Assembly: GCA_965229765.1 (NCBI GenBank)
Contig: CBDDJT010000004.1
Span: 434,001-498,000, forward strand
Origin: ASV31 sp965229765
GTDB taxonomy: Bacteria; Pseudomonadota; Alphaproteobacteria; Rhodobacterales; Rhodobacteraceae
DNA length: 64,000 bases
Direction: 5' to 3'
Made by a program: the position numbers and the translations under genes. Shown here in pieces: positions 39,741-48,827 of the stretch. Every line of letters begins with the position of its first letter. The first letter of the stretch is position 1. The notes beneath the pieces are model-generated. The model saw only the letters and a program-made list of their open reading frames with translations. It had not been told where the DNA came from and did not search any database.

Positions 39741-41219
39741 CTACAGAAAGGCGGTTTCCTCGAAGCTTCGCAACTTGCGTGAATGGATGCGTTCAAGCGG
39801 CATGTCGCGCAGGCGTTCCATGGCGCGAATGCCGATCAGCAGATGTCGCGCGACCTGTGTCTTGTAGAAATCCGACGCCATGCCGGGCAGCTTCAATTCG
39901 CCATGCAAGGGCTTGTCGCTGACACACAGAAGCGTGCCATAGGGCACACGGAACCGAAATCCGTTGGCCGCGATCGTGGCGCTTTCCATATCCAGCGCGA
40001 TCGCCCGGCTCTGACTAAGCCGCTGCACCGGGCCCGACTGGTCGCGCAGTTCCCAGTTGCGGTTGTCGATGGTCGCCACGGTGCCCGTCCGCATGATCCG
40101 CTTCAGCTCATAGCCTTCCAGCTGGGTCACCTCTGCCACGGCACCTTCAAGCGCGATCTGGATTTCCGCCAGCGGCGGGATCGGCACCCAGATCGGCAGG
40201 TCGTCGTCCAGCACGTGATCCTCGCGCAGATAGGCGTGGGCCAGCACGAAATCTCCCAGACGCTGCGTGTTCCGCAGCCCTGCGCAATGGCCCACCATCA
40301 TCCAGGCATGGGGGCGCAGGACGGCGATGTGGTCGGTCGCCGTCTTGGCGTTCGACGGGCCGACGCCGATGTTGACCAGCGTGATCCCCCCACTGCCCTC
40401 GCGCTTCAGGTGATAGGTTGGCATTTGCGGCATCTTGGCAGGGTCGGGCATCGGTGTGTCAGGGTCGGTGATCTCGACGTTGCCGGGGCCCACAAAACTG
40501 ACGTACCCGCTGTCCGGATCCGCCAGCGCCGCGCGGGCATAGGCGGCGAACTCCTCGATATAGAACTGGTAGTTGGTAAACAGGACGTGGTTCTGGAAAT
40601 GCTCTGGCCCCGTGGCGGTATAGTGGCTCAGACGGGCAAGCGAGTAATCCACCCGCTGCGCCGTGAACGGCGCCAAGGGCCCCGCGCCGTCTGCAAAGGT
40701 GAAGCCGTAGCCATTCACGATATCGTCGTTCGTCGTGGCAAGGTCAGGCACGTCGAAGATATCGCGCAGCGGAAAGTCCATCGCGCCTTCGTGCGGCACC
40801 GTCACGCCCGGCCCCATCGCGAAATGCACCGGGATCGGCGTGTCGGACGGCCCGACACTGACCGGCACCTTCTGGTTCTCGATCAAAAGGCCGATCTGCT
40901 GGCGCAGGTAATTCGCGAACAGGTCAGGCCGCGTGATCGTTGCAGCATAGGTCCCCGGCACCGCCACATGGCCGAAGGACAGGCGGCTGTCGGTCTCGGC
41001 GTAGCTGGTCGTGGTGATGCGCACCTCGGGATAGAAGGCGCGGAACCGCGTGGCAGGCTTGCCGGTCTTCAGCGTTTCCATGAAGCGGTCATGCAGGAAC
41101 GTGGTCGCTTCGGAATATAGCTCCATCAGGCGCGCCGTCGCCGCCCCGGCGTCCGTGAACAGCTTTGCTGCGGGAAGATCAGGTGTTTCCACCGGCCCGT
41201 TGGACACTGGAATGTTCAT
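39741..41219 (-). CDS. amn: AMP nucleosidase
   Basis: Enzyme of 492 residues that splits AMP into adenine and ribose 5-phosphate. The N-terminal regulatory region (to about 180) is followed by the nucleoside-phosphorylase-like domain, with LVNIGVGPSNAKTATDHIAVLRP in pieces and MVGHCAGLRNTQRLGDFVLA. The catalytic region near DMESATIAANGFRFRVPYGTLL is present. Length agrees with the Escherichia coli enzyme (484). Its start overlaps the ade stop as ATGA. Confidence 0.95.
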   Translation of the reverse strand: MNIPVSNGPVETPDLPAAKLFTDAGAATARLMELYSEATTFLHDRFMETLKTGKPATRFRAFYPEVRITTTSYAETDSRLSFGHVAVPGTYAATITRPDLFANYLRQQIGLLIENQKVPVSVGPSDTPIPVHFAMGPGVTVPHEGAMDFPLRDIFDVPDLATTNDDIVNGYGFTFADGAGPLAPFTAQRVDYSLARLSHYTATGPEHFQNHVLFTNYQFYIEEFAAYARAALADPDSGYVSFVGPGNVEITDPDTPMPDPAKMPQMPTYHLKREGSGGITLVNIGVGPSNAKTATDHIAVLRPHAWMMVGHCAGLRNTQRLGDFVLAHAYLREDHVLDDDLPIWVPIPPLAEIQIALEGAVAEVTQLEGYELKRIMRTGTVATIDNRNWELRDQSGPVQRLSQSRAIALDMESATIAANGFRFRVPYGTLLCVSDKPLHGELKLPGMASDFYKTQVARHLLIGIRAMERLRDMPLERIHSRKLRSFEETAFL

Positions 41220-43024
41220 GCCGTGCCCTCGAACAATTCTGTCACCTCGAACTTCAGCACATCGACGATGCCCAGATCACTGATCCGCAGTTCCGGGATC
41301 ACCACAAGCGCCAGCAGCGAATGCTGCATGTAGGCATTGTTCACCGTGCAGCCGCATTCTGCCATCGCCGCGACCATGCGGTCGGCCTTGGCGGCGACCT
41401 CTGCCGCCGGGCTGTCGGACATCAGCCCCGCCACCGGCAGCTCCACCAGCGCCAGTTCGCGCCCGTCCTTCCAGACGGTGATGCCGCCGCCGACCTCTCC
41501 CAGCCGGTTGGCGGCGCGGGCCATGTCCTCGCGGCTGGTGCCCACGACGATCATGTGGTGGCTGTCATGCGCCACGGTGGACGCGATCGCCATGTCGCCC
41601 ACATAGCCAAAGCCAGAGACGAAACCGTTCACCACCTTGCCGGTGCCCCGGTGCCGTTCCACCAGCGCGATCTGGCAAACGTCCTGCGCCGGATCGCCCC
41701 GCACCACGCCGTCGGTCACGTCCAGTTCCGCCGTCAGCGCCTTCGTCGGCGCCTGGTTCTCGACAACGCCGATCACCTTGGCCTTGACGCGGTTCGCCCC
41801 TTCGGGCGCGGCGATCACGAAATCCCCGGCCTCCAGCACCTTGCCCAGGTTCACCGTGGCGCGCGCATCCTCGGGCCAGTCCAGGTGCGGACAGTCGACG
41901 GTGATGCGCCCGTCCTGCGCCACGGTCACGCCGCGCGCGATCACCCGTTCCACCGGCAGCGTCCGCAGGTCGGACGTCAGGATCAAATCGGCCCGCCGCC
42001 CCGGCGCGATCGAGCCGATCTCGCGTTCCAGCCCGAAATGGGTTGCGGTGTTCACCGTCGCCATCTGCAAGGCCACCAGCGGATCGCAGCCGCAGTCGAT
42101 GGCGTGCCGCACGACGCGGTTCATGTGCCCGTCGTTGACCAGTGTGCCCGAATGGCTGTCGTCGGTGCACAGGATGAAGTTGCGCGGGTCCAGCCCCTTT
42201 TCCGTCACCGCCGTGATCTGGCGTTCCACGTCGTACCACGCGCTGCCCAGCCGCAGCATGGCGCGCATTCCCTGCCGCACGCGGGCGATGGCGTCGGCTT
42301 CGGCCGTACCCTCATGATCGTCGGCGGGGCCGCCGGCGGCATAGGCATGAAAGGCGGGGCCAAGGTCCGGGCTGGCATAGTGCCCGCCCACGGTCTTCCC
42401 CGCCGCCTGCGTCGCGGCCATTTCCGCCAGCATCTTTGGATCGGCGTGGACCACTCCGGGAAAGTTCATCATCTCGCCCAGCCCGATGATGCCGGGCCAT
42501 GTCATCGCCTCGGAGACATCCTCGGGCGTGATCTCGAACCCGGTGGTCTCCAGCCCCGGCGCGCTGGGGGCGCAGCTTGGCATCTGGGTAAAGATGTTCA
42601 CGGGTTGCAGCAGCGCCTCGTCATGCATCAGCCGCACACCGCGCAGGCCAAGCACGTTGGCGATCTCGTGCGGGTCGGTGAACATCGTCGTCGTGCCATG
42701 CGGGATCACGGCGGCGGCGAACTCGGCGGGCGTCAGCATTCCCGATTCGATATGCATGTGCCCGTCGCACAGGCCCGGGACCAGATAGCGGCCCCCGGCC
42801 TCGATCACCTCGGTGCCCTCGCCGATGCAATGGCCGGCATCCGGCCCGACATAGGCAAAACGCCCGTCGGCCATCGCCACCTGCCAGCCGTCCAGCACCT
42901 CTCGTGTCTGGACGTTCACCACCTTGCCGCCGCGGATCACCAGATCCGCCGGCGCCCGCCCGGCCGCCACGGCGATCAGCCGCGCGGCGCTTTGCTGCCA
43001 TGTCTTGAAAGGGATATGTTCCAT
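41216..43024 (-). CDS. ade: Adenine deaminase
   Basis: Metal-dependent amidohydrolase of 602 residues that converts adenine to hypoxanthine and ammonia. The motif GLCDGHMHIESGM carries the first metal-binding histidines, and CTDDSHSGTLV the metal Asp with a neighbouring His. ERVIARGVTVAQDGR closes the composite domain. ATG 43024 starts MEHIPFKTW, and the longer frame upstream has no support. Coupled to amn, it forms an AMP to hypoxanthine salvage route. Confidence 0.94.
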   Translation of the reverse strand: MEHIPFKTWQQSAARLIAVAAGRAPADLVIRGGKVVNVQTREVLDGWQVAMADGRFAYVGPDAGHCIGEGTEVIEAGGRYLVPGLCDGHMHIESGMLTPAEFAAAVIPHGTTTMFTDPHEIANVLGLRGVRLMHDEALLQPVNIFTQMPSCAPSAPGLETTGFEITPEDVSEAMTWPGIIGLGEMMNFPGVVHADPKMLAEMAATQAAGKTVGGHYASPDLGPAFHAYAAGGPADDHEGTAEADAIARVRQGMRAMLRLGSAWYDVERQITAVTEKGLDPRNFILCTDDSHSGTLVNDGHMNRVVRHAIDCGCDPLVALQMATVNTATHFGLEREIGSIAPGRRADLILTSDLRTLPVERVIARGVTVAQDGRITVDCPHLDWPEDARATVNLGKVLEAGDFVIAAPEGANRVKAKVIGVVENQAPTKALTAELDVTDGVVRGDPAQDVCQIALVERHRGTGKVVNGFVSGFGYVGDMAIASTVAHDSHHMIVVGTSREDMARAANRLGEVGGGITVWKDGRELALVELPVAGLMSDSPAAEVAAKADRMVAAMAECGCTVNNAYMQHSLLALVVIPELRISDLGIVDVLKFEVTELFEGTA

Positions 43025-43184
43025 GCACCGATTGTCCTCAGTTTCCCGGCGCGTGCAAGCCCCGCGCAACCTGACCAGCCTGCAAGGCGTGGTTGCGCAC
43101 ACCCGTGCCAGAACTCTTCCTACCCGGCTTCCATTCCCGGCGCCGCACGTGCACTCTGGTGGGGCATTCTGACCGGAGCATGAC

Positions 43185-43934
43185 ATGAACGCCCCCCGCG
43201 CCAACATCGACCACTGGGCCGAACGCGTCGATCTGGCCGCCGCCTTTCGCTGGACGGCGCGGCTGAACCTGCACGAGGCCGTCGCGAACCATTTTTCGCT
43301 GTCGATCAACGAGGACGGCACCCGGTTCCTGATGAACCCCAACCAGATGCATTTCGCGCGCATCCGGGCGTCGGACCTGATCGTGGTGGACGCCAACGAC
43401 CCGGAAACGCTGTCCGGCCCGAACGCCCCCGATCCCACCGCCTGGGGCCTGCATGGCGGGTTGCACCGCCACTGCCCGCATGCACGTTGCGCCATGCACG
43501 TGCATTCGATCCATGCCACGGTTCTGGCCTGTCTGGCCGATAGCACCCTGCCGCCCATCGACCAGAACTGCGCCACCTTCTTCAACCGTTACGTCGTCGA
43601 CGACAACTACGGAGGACTTGCCTTCGAGGAAGAGGGAGAGCGCTGCGCGGGCCTTTTCGACGATCCGAAGAAGAAGGTGATGATCATGGGCAACCACGGT
43701 GTCATGATCATCGGCGACAGCGTCGCCGACACCTTCAACCGCCTGTATTATTTCGAACGCGCGGCAGAAACCTATGTCCGCGCCCTGCAAACCGGCCGAC
43801 CGTTGCGCGTCCTGTCCGACGAGATTGCAGAGAAGACAGCGCAGGAACTCGAAGCCTACCCCGAACAGGGCGACCGCCACCTTGCCGAACTCAAGGCGAT
43901 CCTGGATGCCGAAGGGGCCGACTACGCCGCCTGA
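43185..43934 (+). CDS. Class II aldolase/adducin-family protein
   Basis: A 249-residue protein of the fuculose-phosphate aldolase fold. Metal ligands are likely His105 and His107 (MHVHS) and His171 (GNHG). The N-terminal ANHFSLSINEDGTRFLMNPN differs from sugar-phosphate aldolases, which usually have GNxSxR there. This branch includes decarboxylases and proteins of unknown substrate. ATG 43185 is preceded by GGAGCATGAC. It is divergent from ade, and the 160-base gap has no clear promoter boxes. Confidence 0.85.
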   Translation: MNAPRANIDHWAERVDLAAAFRWTARLNLHEAVANHFSLSINEDGTRFLMNPNQMHFARIRASDLIVVDANDPETLSGPNAPDPTAWGLHGGLHRHCPHARCAMHVHSIHATVLACLADSTLPPIDQNCATFFNRYVVDDNYGGLAFEEEGERCAGLFDDPKKKVMIMGNHGVMIIGDSVADTFNRLYYFERAAETYVRALQTGRPLRVLSDEIAEKTAQELEAYPEQGDRHLAELKAILDAEGADYAA

Positions 43935-43945
43935 CCGCCACGGCG

Positions 43946-44569
43946 CTATCCCTTGCGAAACACCGCCACCTGTGCACGGTCCTGCCCATGAAGCCCGTCG
44001 GCGCCGGGCCCGTAGATCGGGTGATCCTCCAGGATCAGCCCCTCGATCACGTCACCCAGAGACTCGAACTTGGCAGCGAAACCGGCGCTGCGATAATGCG
44101 CTGCATTGATCGCGATAACGAACAGTGCCTCGGGCGCGGCCACTCGCAACAGCTCATCCATTGTCGCGGGGCCCACGTGGCCCAGCGTGAAGGTGCCGGA
44201 ACTGACCACTCCGTCATAGGCGGCGTCGCCGATCTCCAGCCGGCCGGTCAGATCGCCCTCGATCAGATCACGATAGGCGCCTTTGCGCCGCGCGACGACC
44301 AGCATCTGGGCCGAAATATCCAGACCGTCCACCGGCGCGATGTCCCGTGCCGCCAACTCCTGCCCGACAAGCCCGGTGCCGGCGCCGGCATCCATCACAG
44401 GGCCGATGCCGCCATGCCGCAGGTACAGGTCCGCCACCACGCGCGGCAGGGCGAAATCCATCCTGCGGGCAAAGCTGTCGTCATAGGTCTCGGCCCAGCC
44501 GGCATAAAGCCGCCGCGAATCTTCTGGCGTCTCCAGCGCATAGGCGTCGTCGAGATCGGGGTTTGTCAT
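43946..44569 (-). CDS. Class I SAM-dependent methyltransferase
   Basis: A 207-residue methyltransferase. The SAM motif I is VMDAGAGTGLVGQEL (about 58-72), and GLDISAQMLVVARRKG follows. FTLGHVGPATMDELLRV fits post-motif II. An N-terminal YAGWAETYDDSF resembles the Williams-Beuren (WBSCR27-like) methyltransferases. The substrate is unknown. ATG 44569 follows AAGGAGGACGCCC. It converges on the aldolase gene and is divergent from the epimerase-like gene. Confidence 0.88.
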   Translation of the reverse strand: MTNPDLDDAYALETPEDSRRLYAGWAETYDDSFARRMDFALPRVVADLYLRHGGIGPVMDAGAGTGLVGQELAARDIAPVDGLDISAQMLVVARRKGAYRDLIEGDLTGRLEIGDAAYDGVVSSGTFTLGHVGPATMDELLRVAAPEALFVIAINAAHYRSAGFAAKFESLGDVIEGLILEDHPIYGPGADGLHGQDRAQVAVFRKG

Positions 44570-44647
44570 GGGCGTCCTCCTTGGCGCACCATGTAGGCAT
44601 TCCCAAGGCGACTTGCACTCCCCGCCGTTCGCGCCAAGTGTAGCGAC

Positions 44648-45496
44648 ATGACCGGAACCTTGCTTTCATTTGGCCACGGCTATTCCGCCAGGGCCCTGTC
44701 GCGCCTTCTGCTGCCACGGGGCTGGCGCGTTCTCGGCACGACCCGCAGCGCCGAAAAGGCCGACGCCCTGCGCGCCGAGGGGGTCGAACCGCTGATCTTT
44801 CCCGGCGACGACATCGCGCCGGCACTGGCCAGCGCCACCCATATCCTGACCTCTGCCGCACCGACCGACGCGGGCGACCCGGTGCTGGCGCATCTTCGCA
44901 ACGCCATCGCCTCTGCGAGCAATGTGGTTTGGGTGGGCTATCTCTCTACCACCGGGGTCTATGGCGACCACGATGGGGGTTGGGTCGATGAAACCGCGCC
45001 GCTGACACCGGCCACAAAACGCGGCATGGCCCGTGTCGCGGCAGAGGCTGAATGGCAGGCGGTGGGCCTGCCGCTGCACATTTTCCGCCTTGCGGGAATC
45101 TATGGCCCGGGGCGGGGCCCCTTCGCCAAGGTGCGCAACGGCACCGCCCGGCGCATCGTAAAGCCGGGGCAGGTCTTCAGCCGCATCCACGTGGACGACA
45201 TCGCGCAGGTGCTTGCCGCCTCCATCGCGCAGCCCGATCCCGGCGCCATCTACAACGTCTGCGACGACGACCCGGCCCCGCCCGAGGAAGTGATCGGACA
45301 CGCCGCCGAACTTCTGGGCGTGCCGATGCCCCCGGCGATCCCGTTCGATCAGGCCGACATGACACCCATGGCCCGCAGCTTTTATGCGGAATCCAAGAAG
45401 GTGCGTAATGATCGGATCAAGCGGGACCTCGGGATAGACCTGATCTATCCCGGCTATCGCGATGGGCTGGCCGCGTTGCTGGCGTCAGGTGACTGA
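44648..45496 (+). CDS. NAD(P)-binding epimerase-like protein (YeeZ-like)
   Basis: A 282-residue Rossmann protein. The N-terminal LLSFGHGYSARALSRLLLPRG replaces the usual GxxGxxG with GHGYSA, as in YeeZ-type proteins. GYLSTTGVYGDHDGGWVDE follows, then FRLAGIYGPGRGPF and FSRIHVDDIAQVL. The catalytic YxxxK is not clear, so it may be a binding protein or an unusual reductase. Family members have no firm function. Confidence 0.85.
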   Translation: MTGTLLSFGHGYSARALSRLLLPRGWRVLGTTRSAEKADALRAEGVEPLIFPGDDIAPALASATHILTSAAPTDAGDPVLAHLRNAIASASNVVWVGYLSTTGVYGDHDGGWVDETAPLTPATKRGMARVAAEAEWQAVGLPLHIFRLAGIYGPGRGPFAKVRNGTARRIVKPGQVFSRIHVDDIAQVLAASIAQPDPGAIYNVCDDDPAPPEEVIGHAAELLGVPMPPAIPFDQADMTPMARSFYAESKKVRNDRIKRDLGIDLIYPGYRDGLAALLASGD

Positions 45497-45508
45497 CGCC
45501 GCTCGGGC

Positions 45509-45691
45509 TTAGTTCAGCAACGCCGCTGCCGCCGCCGCCAGTGTCAGGATCAGAACGACCCAGCTGTCATCGCCGGTCTTGACCGTTTCGGTCTCGATGA
45601 TGACGGGCTCCATCACCACCGGTCCCTTGCCGTCGGCCAGAACGGGCGACGTCATCAGCGCAAGGCAAAGCACAAGTGCGGTTCGCTTCAT
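45509..45691 (-). CDS. Small exported or membrane protein, unknown function
   Basis: A 60-residue protein with a signal peptide (MKRTALVLCLALMTSPVLADG) and a C-terminal hydrophobic run (WVVLILTLAAAAAALLN) separated by about 20 acidic and Val-rich residues. It may span the membrane or stay in it by its tail. The ATG at 45691 follows GGGGGAT. It lies 67 bases downstream of dxs on the same strand. I do not recognise the family. Confidence 0.65.
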   Translation of the reverse strand: MKRTALVLCLALMTSPVLADGKGPVVMEPVIIETETVKTGDDSWVVLILTLAAAAAALLN

Positions 45692-45758
45692 GCTATATCC
45701 CCCAATACCACATGTAGACTTGGCTAAGCACGATTTCGCGAGATAACGTATGCGCCTG

Positions 45759-47687
45759 TCAAGCCCGTTGTGACGCCCTCGGGACGTTTTCCATCACCCG
45801 AAGTACCTTTTCCACGATATCGTCAGCATTCATCCCGGCGACCGCATACATGTCCGCCGGGCTGGCCTGGTCGATGAAGATGTCGGGAAGCACCATCGAG
45901 CGGAACCGCAGCCCCGTGTCGAACACGCCTTCGTTGGCCAAAAGCTGCGCCACATGGCTGCCAAATCCGCCGACTGCGCCCTCTTCGACGGTAATCAGCG
46001 CTTCATGGGTCGCGGCCAGCCGCAGGATCATGTCGCGGTCCAGCGGCTTGGCAAAACGTGCATCCGCGATGGTCGGCCGGATCCCCTGAGCAGAGAGCGC
46101 CTCTGCGGCCTCCTGCACTTCTTTCAGGCGCGCGCCGAAATTCAGAATGGCAACGCCTGCCCCTTCGGCGATCATCCGGCCCTTGCCGATCTCCAGCACC
46201 TCGCCCCGCTCGGGCAGCTCGACGCCCACGCCCTCGCCCCGCGGATAACGGAACGCGATCGGCCCGTCGCCATAAGCTGCGGCAGTGGCAACCATGTGCA
46301 TCAATTCCGCCTCGTCAGCAGCGGCCATCACAACGAATCCGGGCAGGTTCGACAGATAAGCAACGTCATAGCTGCCCGCGTGCGTCGCGCCATCGGCACC
46401 CACCAGCCCCGCGCGGTCGATGGCAAAGCGCACCGGCAGCCGCTGGATGGCCACATCATGCACCACCTGATCATAGCCGCGCTGAAGAAATGTCGAATAG
46501 ATCGCGCAAAAGGGCTTCAGCCCGCCCGCCGCCATTCCGGCGCAGAACGTTACCGCGTGCTGCTCGGCAATGCCCACGTCGAATGTCCGCGCTGGAAACT
46601 CGGCGCCGAACAGGTCCAGCCCGGTGCCGTCGGGCATCGCAGCGGTCACGGCGACGATGGACGGGTCTGCCTTGGCCTCGGCGATCAGACCGCGGGCAAA
46701 GACCTTGGTATAGGACGGCGCGTTTGACGGGGCCTTCTTCTGCTCGCCGGTCACAACGTCAAACTTGGCAACGCCGTGGCCCTTGTCCCGGGCGGATTCG
46801 GCGGGGGCATATCCTTTGCCCTTCTTCGTGATGATATGGATCAGCGTCGGGCCATCGGCCCGAGCCTTGACCGTGCGCAAAACCGGCAACAGCTGGTCAA
46901 GGTCGTGCCCGTCGATAGGTCCTATGTAGTCAAAGCCCAGTTCCTCGAACAGCGTGCCGCCCACGGTCATGCCCTTCAGCATTTCCTTCGCCCGCCGCGC
47001 ACCTTCCTGGAACGGTTCCGGCAACAGCCCAACGGCCCCCTTTGCCGCTGCGCGCAGGTCCTGGAACGGGGCGCCGGCATAAAGCCGCGACAGGTAGGAC
47101 GACATCGCACCTACCGGTGGCGCAATCGACATCTCGTTGTCGTTCAGGATCACGACCAGCCGCCGCTTTTCATGGCCCGCGTTGTTCATCGCCTCATAGG
47201 CCATGCCCGCCGACATCGCGCCGTCGCCGATCACCGCGATGGCGTCCCCCTGCCCGGTGTCGCAGGTGGCGCCCAGGTCGCGCGCCACGGCAAAGCCCAG
47301 CGCGGCGGAAATGGATGTCGACGAATGCGCCGCGCCGAAAGGGTCGTAAGGCGATTCCGACCGCTTGGTGAAACCCGAAAGCCCATCCTTTTGCCGCAGC
47401 GTGCGGATCCGGTCGCGGCGGCCCGTCAGGATCTTGTGCGGATAGCACTGGTGGCTGACATCCCAGACCAGCTTGTCGCGCGGGGTGTCGAAGACCGCGT
47501 GCAGGGCGACGGTAAGTTCCACCACGCCCAGCCCCGCGCCCAGATGGCCGCCGGTCTGGCTGACCGCCGCGATCGTCTCGGCCCGCAGTTCATGCGCAAG
47601 GCGGTGCAATTCGGCATCGCTCAGCCGCTTCATGTCGGCGGGAACGTGGACGGTATCCAGCAAGGGGGTCGACGGACGGTCTGACAT
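45759..47687 (-). CDS. dxs: 1-deoxy-D-xylulose-5-phosphate synthase
   Basis: Thiamine-diphosphate enzyme of 642 residues. It condenses pyruvate and glyceraldehyde 3-phosphate in the first step of the non-mevalonate isoprenoid pathway. The cofactor motif is GDGAMSAGMAYEAMNNAG with NDNEMSI, and the C-terminal transketolase domain is complete. ATG 47687 starts MSDRPSTPLLDTVHVP. It lies 28 bases after ispA, so isoprenoid precursor and chain synthesis are co-expressed. Confidence 0.96.
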   Translation of the reverse strand: MSDRPSTPLLDTVHVPADMKRLSDAELHRLAHELRAETIAAVSQTGGHLGAGLGVVELTVALHAVFDTPRDKLVWDVSHQCYPHKILTGRRDRIRTLRQKDGLSGFTKRSESPYDPFGAAHSSTSISAALGFAVARDLGATCDTGQGDAIAVIGDGAMSAGMAYEAMNNAGHEKRRLVVILNDNEMSIAPPVGAMSSYLSRLYAGAPFQDLRAAAKGAVGLLPEPFQEGARRAKEMLKGMTVGGTLFEELGFDYIGPIDGHDLDQLLPVLRTVKARADGPTLIHIITKKGKGYAPAESARDKGHGVAKFDVVTGEQKKAPSNAPSYTKVFARGLIAEAKADPSIVAVTAAMPDGTGLDLFGAEFPARTFDVGIAEQHAVTFCAGMAAGGLKPFCAIYSTFLQRGYDQVVHDVAIQRLPVRFAIDRAGLVGADGATHAGSYDVAYLSNLPGFVVMAAADEAELMHMVATAAAYGDGPIAFRYPRGEGVGVELPERGEVLEIGKGRMIAEGAGVAILNFGARLKEVQEAAEALSAQGIRPTIADARFAKPLDRDMILRLAATHEALITVEEGAVGGFGSHVAQLLANEGVFDTGLRFRSMVLPDIFIDQASPADMYAVAGMNADDIVEKVLRVMENVPRASQRA

Positions 47688-47715
47688 GGCACGCGCGCCC
47701 CGAGGGGCGTCCCTG

Positions 47716-48585
47716 TTACATCTGGCGCGAGATAACGAAGCGTGCCGCCTCCCGCAACCGCTCTGCCGCCGCACCGTAGGGGTCCAGCGCCGCCTCTGCC
47801 TCTGCCACGAGATCGCGCGCGCGCGCCTTGGCCCCGTCCAGCCCAAGAAGCGACACAAAAGTCGCCTTGCCGGCCTCGGCATCCTTTTGCAGGCGCTTGC
47901 CCGCGGTCGCGGCATCGCCCTCGACATCAAGGATGTCGTCCGCGATCTGAAAGGCAAGTCCGATGGCGGTGGCATAGCGGCCCAGCGGCCCGGTATCGGC
48001 CTGCCCCAGGCGCGCGCCAGCCTCTGCCGACCAGCGGATCAGCGCCCCGGTCTTGTTGGCCTGCAACGCGGTGATCTCGTCCAGCGTCAGCGGCGCCGGC
48101 GCGGTTTCCGCCGCGATATCCTGCGCCTGGCCCAGCACCATGCCCGCCGCGCCCGTCGCCGCGGCAAGGCTGGCCACCAGATCGATGCGGACGCCCGGAT
48201 CAGGGTGCAGATCGGGCCGGGCCAGCCACTCGAACGCCAGCGTGTGCAGCGCATCGCCCGCCAGAACCGCCGTTGCATCGTCCCATTTCACGTGAACCGT
48301 GGGCTGGCCGCGCCGCAGATCGTCGTCGTCCATGCAGGGCAGATCGTCATGCACAAGCGAAAAGGCGTGCAGCGCCTCGATCGCCGCCGCCGCGATTACC
48401 GATTGTGCCGGGGCCACGCCGTGCAGCAGCGCGCCCTCGATCACCAGAAACCCGCGCAGCCGTTTGCCCCCTGACACGGCATATCGCATCGCGTGGCAGA
48501 CAGGCTGGTCGGCCAGACCCCGCATCGCACCGTCCAGGAAAGCCTGAATCTCGGCGGACCGTGCCGCCAGCGCCGCCTGAAACAT
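47716..48585 (-). CDS. ispA: Farnesyl diphosphate synthase
   Basis: Polyprenyl synthase of 289 residues. It joins isopentenyl diphosphate with dimethylallyl or geranyl diphosphate. The first Asp-rich motif is DDLPCMDDDDLRRG (80-93), the substrate Lys and Arg in GGKRLRG, and the second Asp-rich motif DDILDVEGD. Its ATG overlaps the xseB stop by one base (TGATG). Supplies farnesyl diphosphate for quinones, undecaprenol and pigments. Confidence 0.95.
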   Translation of the reverse strand: MFQAALAARSAEIQAFLDGAMRGLADQPVCHAMRYAVSGGKRLRGFLVIEGALLHGVAPAQSVIAAAAIEALHAFSLVHDDLPCMDDDDLRRGQPTVHVKWDDATAVLAGDALHTLAFEWLARPDLHPDPGVRIDLVASLAAATGAAGMVLGQAQDIAAETAPAPLTLDEITALQANKTGALIRWSAEAGARLGQADTGPLGRYATAIGLAFQIADDILDVEGDAATAGKRLQKDAEAGKATFVSLLGLDGAKARARDLVAEAEAALDPYGAAAERLREAARFVISRQM

Positions 48586-48827
48586 CAGCCCGCGTCGAAC
48601 GGCGCCGCGCCGCGCGGCGCACCCGAATCATCCAGCGTGATCCGCGCGACCTTTTCCTCGGCCTCTTTCAGCTTGTCCTCGCACCGCTTCTTCAGCGCCG
48701 CGCCGCGTTCATAAAGCGCGATGGACTTCTCAAGCTCGACGTCACCCGATTCCAGTTGCGCCACAACGTCTTCCAGCGCGCGCATCGCCTGCTCGAAACT
48801 CATTTCCTCAACCGGGGTCTCGCTCAT
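48585..48827 (-). CDS. xseB: Exodeoxyribonuclease VII small subunit
   Basis: An 80-residue helical protein. The opening VEEMSFEQAMRALEDVVAQL and LEKSIALYERGAALKKRCE are the XseB signature. It forms a complex with XseA, which degrades single-stranded DNA. XseA is not in the window. Its start overlaps the stop of the HDAC-like gene as ATGA. The xseB-ispA-dxs order is common in bacteria. Confidence 0.95.
   Translation of the reverse strand: MSETPVEEMSFEQAMRALEDVVAQLESGDVELEKSIALYERGAALKKRCEDKLKEAEEKVARITLDDSGAPRGAAPFDAG

Noticed and set aside
41165..43183. Plus-strand frame across amn and ade
   Set aside because: No domain, and it is antisense to adenine deaminase with all catalytic motifs.
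43025..43585. N-terminal extension of adenine deaminase
   Set aside because: The extension lies opposite the class II aldolase gene, is not like the family, and ATG 43024 gives the expected length.
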